64,000 nucleotides of DNA from Aricia agestis (lineage: Eukaryota > Arthropoda > Insecta > Lepidoptera > Lycaenidae). The position numbers were made by a program, and so were the translations under genes. Location: positions 9,609,262-9,673,261 of the forward strand of contig NC_056418.1 in NCBI RefSeq assembly GCF_905147365.1, written 5' to 3'. This document shows positions 1 to 9,114 of this stretch, in pieces; position 1 is the stretch's first letter, and every line of letters begins with the position of its first letter. Under the pieces are notes generated by a model. It saw nothing but the letters and a program-made list of their open reading frames with translations. It had not been told where the DNA came from and made no database searches.

Positions 1-318
1 TGACTATGATTGTAACTAAAATACTATGGTGCTATTTTTCTAAAACTCGTAGAATTGTACCTATTTCATTTTAAGGATTATAGCGTTTAGGCACTCATGA
101 TTCGTGATCTTATGACAAATAATTAAATATATTGACCTAAAGACGTAAATGTTGCTAATTATTTCAAGTAACGAATTTACTTTCTTGTACGTACTTAAAT
201 AAATAATGTTGTAAAAATTGGTGAGTCACTGATTTCAAAATTCAAATAACCGTATTAATTAGTTTAACAATTAATACTCATGTAGTCTTGTTGATAATAC
301 ACTTCTTTAAATTTTCTA

Positions 319-326
319 TTTATAAT
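319..326. repeat. 8-bp target site duplication, left copy (TTTATAAT)
   Basis: TTTATAAT lies directly before the left terminal inverted repeat and is repeated exactly at 2289-2296 directly after the right one. An 8-bp duplication is the length made by P, hAT and Merlin superfamily transposases. Confidence 0.9.
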
Positions 327-514
327 CACGGACGTAAAAAAAGTACGGACGGATCGCCATTAAGAAATGAGTGAAGCACCCTTAATAAGCCCAGGCAATC
401 ATATGTACACATCTTGCACAAACACTCGCACTGTAATAAGCCGATCGTACCGCCATTACGCAATTAGACTGCATCGCGGTGACACGTCTTTGTCATTCAT
501 AAATAAAAATAAAT

Positions 515-591
515 ATGCCATCTTGTGTTGTAAAATGGTGCAAGAACAATACAACCTTACACAAAAAACATCAAGGAATAATATTTCATAG
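515..591 (+). pseudogene. THAP-type first exon of the non-autonomous element (remnant)
   Basis: From the ATG at 515 the frame reads MPSCVVKWCKNNTTLHKKHQ, then GIIFH, and stops at a good splice donor (AG|GTAAGA at 591/592). The start M-P-x-C-x4-C and the G-x-x-F-H just before the exon end are what the N-terminal half of a THAP zinc finger looks like, where exon 1 often ends. The continuation carrying the tryptophan and the C-x2-H ligands was not found downstream, and no transposase core is present, so the protein is truncated. A longer overlapping frame (367-591) is in a different register and is not the one supported by the motif. THAP identity rests on a short motif only. Confidence 0.55.
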
Positions 592-678
592 GTAAGATAA
601 CATATTTTTAAAGTATTTTGATAAAATAATGTAAATATTAATTCAACTTCAACAGGTCAGTAATGTCCATAACAAAGT

Positions 679-693
679 GGGGAAATTTTCCCC
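679..693. other. 15-bp near-perfect palindrome GGGGAAATTTTCCCC
   Basis: The palindrome lies inside the non-autonomous element, with a half-copy GGGGAAAATTTT at 700-711. It resembles a Rel/NF-kB site, but nothing nearby shows that it works as one. Confidence 0.35.
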
Positions 694-811
694 AAACCGG
701 GGAAAATTTTAAATTATTTTTAAATAATCAAATAATTAATTTTACTGTCTTTTATTAGTGTCATGTAAGTATTTAGCATATTATTGACCAGTAATTAGGC
801 AGGAATACAAT

Positions 812-1221
812 AATAAGGGTGTAGACAGTAAACGAAATCTAATACAAATTATTGTTTTTTTGAGAGTTTGTATTATAGAATTACCGAAAATGGACATATT
901 TTACTTAATAACTTTATAATATTTTTTATATTTAATAAGTGATTTTTTTAATTGAAATAAGAGTGTATTTATTTTTTATACATATTTTTAGGTGTAACAA
1001 AATACTTATGTACTATCAGAGAAGTTGATTCCTATGCAAATCGGGGACATAAGTAGTTTGGTTGCGTTACGTCAAACCCAGCCGACAGATCACAATTAAC
1101 ATTGAATTGACATAAGTATTCGACCAAATAACGTTGGTCTGTCAATTGCATAGGAATCAACTTCCTTGATGGTACATCTGTAAAATAAATATATTTCCTA
1201 AAAATAGTCTACACCCCTATT
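812..1221. repeat. Outer inverted repeat pair (possible decayed MITE)
   Basis: AATAAGGGTGTAGAC at 812-826 is matched in inverted form by GTCTACACCCCTATT at 1207-1221 with one mismatch. The pair surrounds the 1013-1172 MITE, so it may be an older element into which that MITE jumped. No target duplication was identified. Confidence 0.4.
1013..1172. mobile_element. Tc1/mariner-type MITE with TA duplication
   Basis: The left end CTATCAGAGAAGTTGATTCC and the inverted right end CCATCAAGGAAGTTGATTCC match over about 28 bases with a few differences. Both ends are flanked by TA (1011-1012 and 1173-1174). At 160 bp it is too short to code. TA duplication and short length fit a Tc1/mariner MITE; the class is inference. 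Confidence 0.7.
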
Positions 1222-1259
1222 AATTTCTTAATTTACAAAAGTGGATATAATTGTTGTTT

Positions 1260-1534
1260 GACGACCTCTATGGCTCAGTGGGTGGGCTGTCGGTAGCTCA
1301 AGCCGGGGGTCGCGGGTTCGAATCCTGCCGACGGAACAAAAAGTTTTCAAAGTTCCTGGGTCATGGGTGTGTATTAAATATGTGTATCATATAATAAAAA
1401 TCTTAAATATATGTATAGTATAACAGTATTAAATATATTTCCGTTGTCTGGTACCCGTAACACAAGTCCTTCAGGTACTTAGCACGGGGTCAGACTGACG
1501 TGGTGTGAAGCGTCCATAGATAAAATTGTTGTCT
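1260..1534 (+). mobile_element. tRNA-derived SINE
   Basis: The head contains a pol III box A (TGGCTCAGTGGG near 1271) and a perfect box B (GGTTCGAATCC near 1315), spaced as in a tRNA gene but without a foldable full cloverleaf. A non-tRNA body follows, ending near ...GTGTGAAGCGTCCATAGATA. I remember this body, with its stretch 'CACAAGTCCTTCAGGTACTT', as a widespread lepidopteran SINE. It sits inside the P-type element, so it inserted later. No clear target duplication was read. Confidence 0.75.
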
Positions 1535-1901
1535 TAGATTTCCTTCAGTAGTAGGGGAGGGAAGGTGCTATTGGTGTAGTCACCCGAGCGTCATTGAGAC
1601 CTAGTAGGAATGAAAATATTGAATGGACCTCTAGACCAGGAATAAATTTAACACCATGTTAGGTGATTTGATTTGTCGTTAGCGCATGGTAGAACTCTCG
1701 ATAGCTCTAACAGGCCGTTAACTGATTTAACAAGCCATTATTTATTTAACATTACTTGATTGTTTGATGAAACGGGTTACGGGACTTAAGTATCTTATAT
1801 CTTTTCGTATACAGGTTTCTTATATAGGTTTTGGGGGCGATAAATCTGTCTAGCTAGGAATTATTTTTAGAAAATGTCATTTTATTCGTGTTTTATCGAA
1901 T

Positions 1902-1929
1902 ACCGAGCAAAGCTCGGTCAAATAGCTAG
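1902..1929 (+). mobile_element. Helitron-like 3' terminus (hairpin plus CTAG)
   Basis: ACCGAGC-AAA-GCTCGGT forms a 7-bp stem. It is followed seven bases later by CTAG and then T, the usual Helitron 3' end (hairpin, CTRR, insertion before T). The matching 5' TC end was not located, so only the terminus is annotated. Confidence 0.55.
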
Positions 1930-2288
1930 TAATAATTTTATTATTGTAAATGTTTGTACATAATCATTATTACTAATAATGTTATGTAAATAATATACTT
2001 CTCTGTACGTAATATGTGTTTTTTTTCTATCTATATTGTCATAAAAATAATATTTTCATTATGACATCTTTAACAACCGCTTACATTTCTGAAGCGAAAA
2101 AAACATAAAAATATGTTTAAGTATAAAAAATACCTTTTACTTGTCTGAGTTTACAAAATTTAAAAAGTAGGGAAATTTATGATTTATATGGCAACCCTCA
2201 TATCACGCACACGTCCTACACGGGCGGCCATAACTAGGCTTCACTCGTGATTAGAGAAGGTTACGTCCGTACTTTTTTTACGTCCGTG

Positions 2289-2296
2289 TTTATAAT
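2289..2296. repeat. 8-bp target site duplication, right copy (TTTATAAT)
   Basis: Exact copy of 319-326, directly after the right terminal inverted repeat. Confidence 0.9.
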
Positions 2297-2310
2297 TATT
2301 ACTTAAGGGT

Positions 2311-2463
2311 CCGGGTGCCATCGAAATTCTCATACATGCGTAATAACAAAATCATTAATTTCTCATATGAAAAATAACTCAAACATGTTAAATATTTTCG
2401 TATGAGAAAATGATTTTCGTATTACGTATATTACGTATGTATAAGAATTTCGATGGCACCCGG
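2311..2463. mobile_element. Foldback MITE, 153 bp
   Basis: The left arm from 2311 (CCGGGTGCCATCGAAATTCT...) pairs with the right arm ending at 2463 for about 34 bases with two or three mismatches, leaving an AT-rich middle. Short runs of CCCGG follow the right end and obscure any target duplication. It lies immediately outside the P-type element. Superfamily unknown. Confidence 0.7.
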
Positions 2464-2474
2464 CCCGGCCCGGC

Positions 2475-2500
2475 ACGATAATAATATTATTATTATTATA
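2475..2500. repeat. ATT/AAT microsatellite
   Basis: A short run of ATAATAATATTATTATTATT next to a GGCCC-rich patch. Simple sequence, no further meaning seen. Confidence 0.6.
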
Positions 2501-3512
2501 AAATTCATTGTTTTGTTAAATTGTGTTTATTTCAACCCGACGTCCTTAAGATAGTCCTTAACTTTAAATTCAGAAATATGAAAAGTAGGCCAAGGCCCAT
2601 GATAGGCTTATAACCGAAAAAAAGGAGAAATCATTCAGATCCATAAACCTATAATGCATATATTAAGTCTATGTTCAGATCATCAGTATATATTATGTCT
2701 ATGGTTCAGATCATAGCTCGGAAGATCATAGCTTAAAAACCACAGACAAAAACCTAAATTCACAGATTATGGTACCTAAATTTGAATATATGTCCTAGCC
2801 CTGGAATAATCATTTCGTCTTCTTTTTTCTAATATTTCAATCAACTTACATTTATTTTTCAACAGACTTTGCCCCGAACTATTTAACTGTTCTTTAACTC
2901 TTTTTTTTTTTTAACCACACACGTTGCACACCCGAAAAAAATCCGTGAATGCGATGGCTTTGACTAAACAAAAGGGGCCAAGCAATAATTACTGGCTTCT
3001 GCAGAACTGGCGCCAAGATTATTGGCTCTGTGTAAACTATACTTTATAATCAGACTGGTGCAGACTGCAGACGGTAAATTGGGGTCTGTCGCACACCTGG
3101 TTCACACCACAGTAACAGCGAAGGATTGTTTTTTAATTGCCCGATTCATACCGCGGTTCGAAACAGAAAAGACCTGTTTTTGAATTAGTGGATTCGAACC
3201 GCAGTGTAGATAGTTCTATTATTACATATTCCTTTAAGTACAGTTAAGCTCAACATAATTAAGATATGATGACATCGTCTACTCCAACTCCTGTCCTTAA
3301 ATACTAAAATTTTCTTTAATTCTCTCTTTTCGCACCCAGGCTGTTAATTTTGTTTTTATATTTTCAATGGAAGAATAAGGCCTAACTTTTTAAATATTAT
3401 CAATAATCTTTCTAACGCCTCATCCCTTTAAGATATTTTATTAACATATATAGTTTTTGTAGGGTTTGTTCCACAAAACCAAAAGCGATATGATAATACT
3501 ATAATCTTTTTC
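2501..3512. other. AT-rich stretch without a recognised gene
   Basis: No coding frame of note. The only structure seen is a 10-bp inverted pair GCGGTTCGAA / TTCGAACCGC (3153-3162 and 3193-3202). It is probably the remains of another repeat. Confidence 0.5.
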
Positions 3513-3729
3513 TATATTGTACTCGGCGAAACATGGCGGTAGCGGTCATTGACTCGATGTCAATCGCGGTTTATATGGAAAATGACAATTTTCCACATAA
3601 ACCGCGATTGACAATGAATTGTCCGATGTTGTAGTCCATTGTCAATCGCGGTTTATAAGTAGAAAATGACAAGTTTTTTGACAGCGAGTCAATGACCGCT
3701 ACCGCCACGTTTCGCCAAGTACAGTATAC
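3513..3729. mobile_element. Foldback MITE, about 215 bp, with inner repeats
   Basis: The outer arms 3513-3556 and 3685-3729 are inverted copies over about 44 bases with roughly four mismatches (core GGCGGTAGCGGTCATTGACT). Between them the motif GTCAATCGCGGTTTATA occurs once on the + strand at 3560, inverted near 3597, and again on the + strand near 3643. The interior is thus itself a set of alternating inverted copies and could fold into two competing hairpins. No transposase frame; the 62-codon minus-strand frame here is a by-product of the repeats. Confidence 0.7.
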
Positions 3730-3857
3730 TTCGATCAAAGTAGCTTGCGGTGGCAACACCCCCAGGCCCCACAGATGGTAGCGAGTAGCGACGAACTGTC
3801 CTCCTCCTCAATCGCGCAAAGAACGTTGACTGACGTAAAACTGATGAACGCGGTTAC

Positions 3858-3987
3858 ACCATCAATCTGACGTCAATCTTATCGAGATTGACGAAAATTG
3901 CCAATATGTCAAAATATTTAAAAATCCATCAATCCGGGCATTGAGGTATAGACGATCAGTTTCACGTCAATCTTACCAGATTGATGG
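3858..3987. repeat. Cluster of short direct and inverted repeats
   Basis: CCATCAATCTG (from 3859) is inverted at 3977-3987. ACGTCAATCTTA occurs directly at 3870 and 3964. CGTCAATCT / AGATTGACG (3871-3879, 3885-3893) forms a tight hairpin. It is probably a small foldback element; ends are uncertain. Confidence 0.45.
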
Positions 3988-4104
3988 ATAAGCTTGTCGG
4001 AGGTGACACGTATAGTTTCTCATGGAGGTTACCTGTCAAAAAATTAACAGTCTAGGTTCGAATAACTATATTATCGAATAGAAGTAAAGGGACCGTGCAG
4101 AGCG

Positions 4105-4880
4105 ATGACACTGCCACTAGTGACGAGTAGCCGAAACTTTTACGAAAATTTTATTGACAAGCTCAAGTCAAGCTACGGAAAATTAAAGGATTTCTTGAGA
4201 AATTTGAGTATTTTCAAGCATTGTTGCATTCCCGGGTGTTCTAATACATACAAGAAAAATAAAGGCAAATCGAACGATCTACAATTTTACTATTTTCCTG
4301 CCAAAAGTATTCACATGCCATGGCTTATTGAAAAACGAAAGAAATGGATAAAAGCCGGTAAAACATACGTAAGTACTTAAAAAGTTCCATGAATGTTATG
4401 TATAGACTCGTAAAAACACTGAATTTTGTAGATTATAACCGTATATTCATTTAGATGAACACAATATGAACCTAACCTATAACCGTTGCTTCTTTCAGTA
4501 AACATCCAAACTGGCTTCCAAGTTCCATCTAAATTTTACATACCTATGCACCGCTCATTTAATTGACCAAGATCGGAAAATCGTGTACACTCGGCAAATG
4601 ATATACCTACCTAACCTACCTACAATTTTTCCTGGAGAAGAAAATAAAAAAAAACTCTTTTAAAAAAGAATTTTAAAGACATCGACTAGAATGCAACAAG
4701 TTGCATCAAAAGTAAGGATAATTTGGAGAAGTCCTGCCAGAAATTCAACACTGAGGCACAGAATATAATATAATAGTACTCCGTAATAGTGCTTATCTTG
4801 AACCATCTTGTCAAAGTGTTGGTTCTCAAAAGGATGATTCTTCAAGTAGGAAAACTATTAATAGTGCAGTCTTTGTGTGT
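4105..4880 (+). pseudogene. Broken THAP-domain transposase gene, first two exons
   Basis: Exon 1 (4105-4368) encodes 88 residues: a ~38-residue leader, then HCCIPGCSNTYKKNKGKSND, an F-x-FP core motif and the conserved tryptophan in RKKWIKAGK. It ends in phase 0 at a consensus donor, GTAAGT. After an intron with a good acceptor (TTTCTTTCAG, 4498), the next exon reads in the expected frame through TYLCTAHLID. This supplies the C-x2-H zinc ligands at 4547-4558 and then LPTIFPGEE, like the AVPTIF region at the end of THAP domains. The first codon of exon 2 is a TAA stop and the frame closes again at 4661. Further protein-like stretches (NATSCIKSKDNLEKS; SAYLEPSCQSVGSQKDDSSS) follow in shifted frames to about 4880. 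No DDE core remains. The THAP assignment is good because all zinc ligands can be placed; loss of function is clear. Confidence 0.72.
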
Positions 4881-5237
4881 TATTTAAAGAATACTTATAT
4901 AGTGTTTGCACTGATGAGGTACACTAGTTAAAAATAGTGACAGACAAAAGTTGTAAAGATGGTATCGAGCGAATCGCAGAAGGTTGATGAAATAAAAGCA
5001 TTTATTTTAGTGAACTTGTTTTAGTTTATTAATCCACAAGCATTTTCAGTAAGTATATTATTATTATAAGTATTTTTGCATCTTCATTATTTTATTTGCA
5101 ATAATATTTATCAAGTTTTTATTTTTTATGCTGATGGATGCTACTAATTACTTTTTCAGATATTTTCTTAGATAACTAGATAAGCTTTAAACATTTTTAT
5201 TCACGCTTTCGTTCTTTGTTTACGGTTAGAAACTCAT

Positions 5238-5437
5238 CCATACTCAATATTATAAATGCGAAAGTGTAGACGTCTGTTAGCACTTCACGCCCAAACCGCT
5301 GAACCAATTTTGCTGAAATTTGGTATGGATTTACTTTGAGCCCCGGGAAAGGACATAGGATACTTTGTATTCCGGAAAAATGTACGGTTCTTGCGCGATA
5401 GATGATTTTTGGCGCAACGGAGTTGCGGGCGTCATCT
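5238..5437 (+). mobile_element. Interspersed repeat copy (CATACTAATATTATAAATG family), copy 1
   Basis: It begins near CATACTCAATATTATAAATG, contains CACGCCCAAACCGCTGAACC and GGAAAAATGTACGGTTC, and ends at GCGGGCGTCATCT. A sister copy lies at 12535-12744. I remember this as a very common lepidopteran repeat; the start and CATCT(AGT) end suggest a Helitron-like element, but the class is uncertain. It interrupts the second THAP element. Confidence 0.65.
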
Positions 5438-6243
5438 TTTACTTTAATCCTTCGATCGCGGATTCTTGGAAATCTGTTGTTGTTCTCGCATGTGGCAACT
5501 TGGGAGTGTAAGTATTAAATCATTTCATAGTCTAAAACATATAAAAAACACTTATAAACTACCCGTGGTCAAAGAGAATGCGAAGCCAAAGTCACTCACA
5601 AGTTACTTCTTTTACTCGCATCGTGTCGCTGCTGTCGAATTACGACGCCCTCTATAGTTTCTGCACGGTCCCTAAAGAAAAGTTAATCTAAGTCAGGAGC
5701 CCGAGTAGACGATGTCTATACACCAAAAAGCTGCAAAACACGTCTGACGTCAAATCGAGTTAGTAATTCCAGTTTTAGTAATTTTTTGTTTTAGTAATTC
5801 CATTATATAATTTAAGTGCTTTCTATAGGTATTCCGTTGGTTCAAATAACATTGGAACGAAGGATTACGTCAAATCGAGTTTATATATTGACAAACGTCA
5901 TGTCAAAATACCAGTTTGTATTGTGTCTAAGTGCGGGGCGGGTGTGTTTTAAAGGCAGTGCAGTAAAAAAATGTCTATTTGGTGGATAAAATATTAAAAT
6001 GTTATAGAAAATGTTATAAAAGCATTGTGTGTATCGAAATTATATAATTTTAGTGTTTTATAGGTATTCCGTTGAACTGCAAAATGTGATGTGATATTTG
6101 AAGCGATGACAATATTATGCTGCAATATAATTTTGTTAAATTGTGAATAAAACAGTTTTAAATCAATGGTTTTTTATTTGTATTTTCAGAATCAGATGTA
6201 ATCCGATAAAAATAAACAGAACTATAGAATAGTTCTAATGATT

Positions 6244-6460
6244 GCAGGTAACAATGATATTCTATGTTACTAACGTAACTAGATTGGAAGTTTACGGTAG
6301 CAACGCGTTGCCACTTCGAAGATGCCTGCAGGCATATCTCACATACATAATGACATAACGAATATATGACTTGACATTGTCTTTTGAACAAAAAAGTGGT
6401 TACGCATTTCTGAGAATCTTTTGTAAGACATTGCTACTCTAGTATTTTAGAAACTCATTG
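6244..6460 (+). repeat. 217-bp segment present in only one array unit
   Basis: The unit starting at 5922 carries 217 extra bases bounded by the direct repeat GCAGGTAA (6244-6251 and 6461-6468). All other complete units show a single GCAGGTAA at the same place. Either this unit gained an insertion or the others lost the segment by recombination between the 8-bp repeats. Confidence 0.75.
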
Positions 6461-8687
6461 GCAGGTAATATTAGATTGTTATTTTACTGTAGTTAAAATA
6501 TTTTAGACATTCTTTAAATGCTAAATTAGTATTCTGTAGAAAAATACTTATATTTTTTAATTGTTTTCAGGTATTATTTCAGTTCAGGGTACTAAACATC
6601 GTAAAAAATATAGGAAAGAGACGATGTTTACAATATTTGACAGGGATGTTTGGCGTCTCCTTGACAACGACAACAGATTCAAAATTTGAATTTCAAATAA
6701 CAAATAACATTGGAACGAAGGATTACGTCAAATCGAGTTTATATATTGACAAACGTCATGTCAAAATGCCAGTTTGTATTGTGTCTAAGTGCGGGGCGGG
6801 TGTGTTTTAAAGGCAGTGCAGTAAAAATGTCTATTTTCTGGATAAAATATTAAAATATTATAGAAAATGTTATAAAAAGCATTGTGTGTATCGAAATTAT
6901 ATAATTTTAGTGTTTTTATAGGTATTCCGTTGAACTGCAAAATGTGATGTGATATTTGAAGCGATGACAATATTATGCTGCAATATAATTTTGTTAAATT
7001 GTGAATAAAACAGTTTTAAATCAATGGTTTTTTATTTGTATTTTCAGAATCAGATGTAATCCTATAAAAATAAACAGAACTATAGAATAGTTCTAATGAT
7101 TGCAGGTAATATTAGATTGTTATTTTACTGTAGTTGAAATATTTTAGGCATTCTTTAAATGCTAAATTAGAATTCTGTAGAATAATACTAATATTTTTTA
7201 ATTGTTTTCAGGTATTATTTCAGTTCAGGGTACTAAAAATGGTAAAAAATATAGGAAAGAGACGATGTTTACAATATTTGACAGGTATGTTTGGCGTCTC
7301 CTTGACAACGACAATAGATTCAAAATTTGAATTTAAAATAACATTGGAACGAAGGATTACGTCAAATCGAGTTTATATATTGACAAACGTCATGTCAAAA
7401 TGCCAGTTTGTATTGTGTCTAAGTGCGGGGCGGGTGTGTTTTAAAGGCAGTGCAGTAAAAAAATGTCTATTTGGTGGATAAAATATTAAAATGTTATAGA
7501 AAATGTTATAAAAGCATTGTGTGTATCGAAATTATATAATTTTAGTGTTTTTATAGATATTCCGTTGAACTGCAAAATGTGATGTGATATTTGAAGCGAT
7601 GACAATATTATGCTGCAATATAATTTTGTTAAATTGTGAATAAAACAGTTTTAAATCAATGGTTTTTTATTTGTATTTTCAGAATCAGATGTAATCCGAT
7701 AAAAATAAACAGAACTATAGAATAGTTCTAATGATTGCAGGTAATATTAGATTGTTATTTTACTGTAGTTGAAATATTTTAGGCATTCTTTAAATGCTAA
7801 ATTAGTATTCTGTAGAATAATACTAATATTTTTTAATTGTTTTCAGGTATTATTTCAGTTCAGGGTACTAAAAATGGTAAAAAATATAGGAAAGAGACGA
7901 TGTTTACAATATTTGACAGGTATGTTTGGCGTCTCCTTGACAACGACAATAGATTCAAAATTTGAATTTCAAATAACAAATAACATTGGAACGAAGGATT
8001 ACGTCAAATCGAGTTTATATATTGACAAACGTCATGTCAAAATGCCAGTTTGTATTGTGTCTAAGTGCGGGGCGGGTGTGTTTTAAAGGCAGTGCAGTAA
8101 AAAATGTCTATTTGGTGGATAAAATATTAAAATATTATAGAAAATGTTATAAAAAGCATTGTGTGTATCGAAATTATATAATTTTAGTGTTTTTATAGGT
8201 ATTCCGTTGAACTGCAAAATGTGATGTGATATTTGAAGCGATGACAATATTATGCTGCAATATAATTTTGTTAAATTGTGAATAAAACAGTTTTAAATCA
8301 ATGGTTTTTTATTTGTATTTTCAGAATCAGATGTATTCCGATAAAAATAAACAGAACTATAGAATAGTTCTAATGATTGCAGGTAATATTAGATTAGATT
8401 GTTATTTTACTGTAGTTGAAATATTTTAGGCATTCTTTAAATGCTAAATTAGTATTCTGTAGAATAATACTAATATTTTCTAATTGTTTTCAGGTATTAT
8501 TTCAGTTCAGGGTACTAAAAATCGTAAAAAATATAGGAAAGAGACGATGTTTACAATATTTGACAGGTATGTTTGGCGTCTCCTTGACAACGACAACAGA
8601 TTCAAAATTTGAATTTCAAATAACATTGGAACGAAGGATTACGTCAAATCGAGTTTATATATTGACAAACGTCATGTCAAAATGCCA

Positions 8688-8695
8688 CTTTGTAT
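8688..8695. repeat. 8-bp target site duplication, left copy (CTTTGTAT)
   Basis: Belongs to the interrupted tandem unit and is repeated exactly at 15378-15385, where the unit resumes without loss. Unit 17308 shows the uninterrupted target, CACTTTGTATTGTGTC. Confidence 0.92.
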
Positions 8696-8714
8696 CAGTG
8701 GGTCGACACTTCCA

Positions 8715-8722
8715 TATAAAAA
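8715..8722 (+). promoter_or_regulatory. Possible TATA box (TATAAAAA)
   Basis: TATAAAAA lies 20 bases inside the left end of the insertion and about 400 bases before the transposase start codon. P-type elements usually carry their promoter close to the 5' end. Only position and motif support it; no initiator was identified. Confidence 0.35.
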
Positions 8723-9114
8723 GCCTGACTCCCAAGCCAGTCACTAAAAACACGACTCTATCGCTTTTAAAATAAAGTCTATATTTGAATAACCGCAAGG
8801 CTTCAAGTTTGAGATGCGAATCATTACCAACATACAGAATCTTAACATTTTGTTATCTATGATTTTGTGATTACTGAAGGTTGGCAGCTTTGCAATGACT
8901 TTTTCACTTTTTGAAGTTGTTTGAAAATTGTATAAAACAAACATCTGAAAAAATTGATTTTTGCTTGAATATCAAGTGAATTGGCTATTAAATTTGTGCT
9001 TTTATGTTAAGTTTTGTTGCGTGTCACCGATTTCGTGAGTTTAATTACATTTTCACCGACTCCTTGAAAAGTGATACCTACTTATTATTTTCGTCTGAAA
9101 ATATTTCAACTAAC

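Larger units (their letters stand above)
327..2288 (+). mobile_element. Non-autonomous P-superfamily (THAP-type) DNA transposon
   Basis: A 1,962-bp element. Its first 25 bases (327-351, starting CACGGACGTAAAAAAAGTAC) are a perfect inverted copy of its last 25 (2264-2288). An 8-bp direct duplication (TTTATAAT) flanks it. A further short inverted match, GAGTGAAGC at 369-377 and GCTTCACTC at 2238-2246, lies just inside. The TIR and TSD alone would allow hAT, P or Merlin; a THAP-like first exon at 515-591 favours the P superfamily, whose transposases start with a THAP zinc finger. No catalytic domain is readable, so it must depend on a transposase made elsewhere. It has been invaded by a TA-flanked MITE (1013-1172), a tRNA-type SINE (1260-1534) and a Helitron-like 3' end (near 1929). 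The superfamily call is inference. Confidence 0.82.
4088..5673 (+). mobile_element. Second, degenerate THAP-containing DNA transposon
   Basis: AGGGACCGTGCAGA at 4088-4101 is perfectly inverted at 5660-5673. The coding remnant of a THAP protein starts three bases inside the left repeat, so repeat and gene belong together. No 8-bp duplication is visible: the flanks read AGAAGTAA and AAAGAAAA. One end may be altered, or the pair may be internal. The right half holds a repeat inserted at 5238-5437. The terminal repeats differ completely from those of the 327-2288 element, so this is another family. P superfamily is inferred from the THAP domain only. Confidence 0.6.
5739..8695 (+). repeat. Tandem array of ~640-bp units, left part
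   Basis: Using TGTGTCTAAGTGCGGGGCGG as the marker, units begin at 5922, 6780, 7414 and 8056. Spacings are 858 (641 plus a 217-bp extra segment), 634 and 642. The leftmost 100-150 bases are a rearranged partial unit. Each unit contains, in order: a TATA-like TTTATATATTG, a short ATG frame MPVCIVSKCGAGVF, a GGGGCGGG box, an AATAAA followed by a T/G-rich stretch, then two segments bounded by good splice acceptors and donors (TTTTCAG...GCAG|GTAATA, about 58 nt; TTTTCAG...GACAG|GTATGT, about 73 nt). Frames of 105-140 codons recur in each unit but differ by frameshifts, so I do not call them genes. The last unit is cut at 8695 by the transposase-bearing insertion. No known family recognised. Confidence 0.85.

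Noticed and set aside
1260..1340. Functional tRNA gene
   Set aside because: Boxes A and B are good, but the arms do not form a full cloverleaf and the sequence continues into a SINE body.
4660..4845. Minus-strand 61-codon hydrophobic frame
   Set aside because: Antisense to the decayed THAP gene; AT-rich composition explains it.
7134..8775. Array frames of 105-140 codons (MKYFRHSLNAKL...) as protein genes
   Set aside because: They cross splice-like sites, change length between units through small indels, and sit in repeat DNA; no domain recognised.
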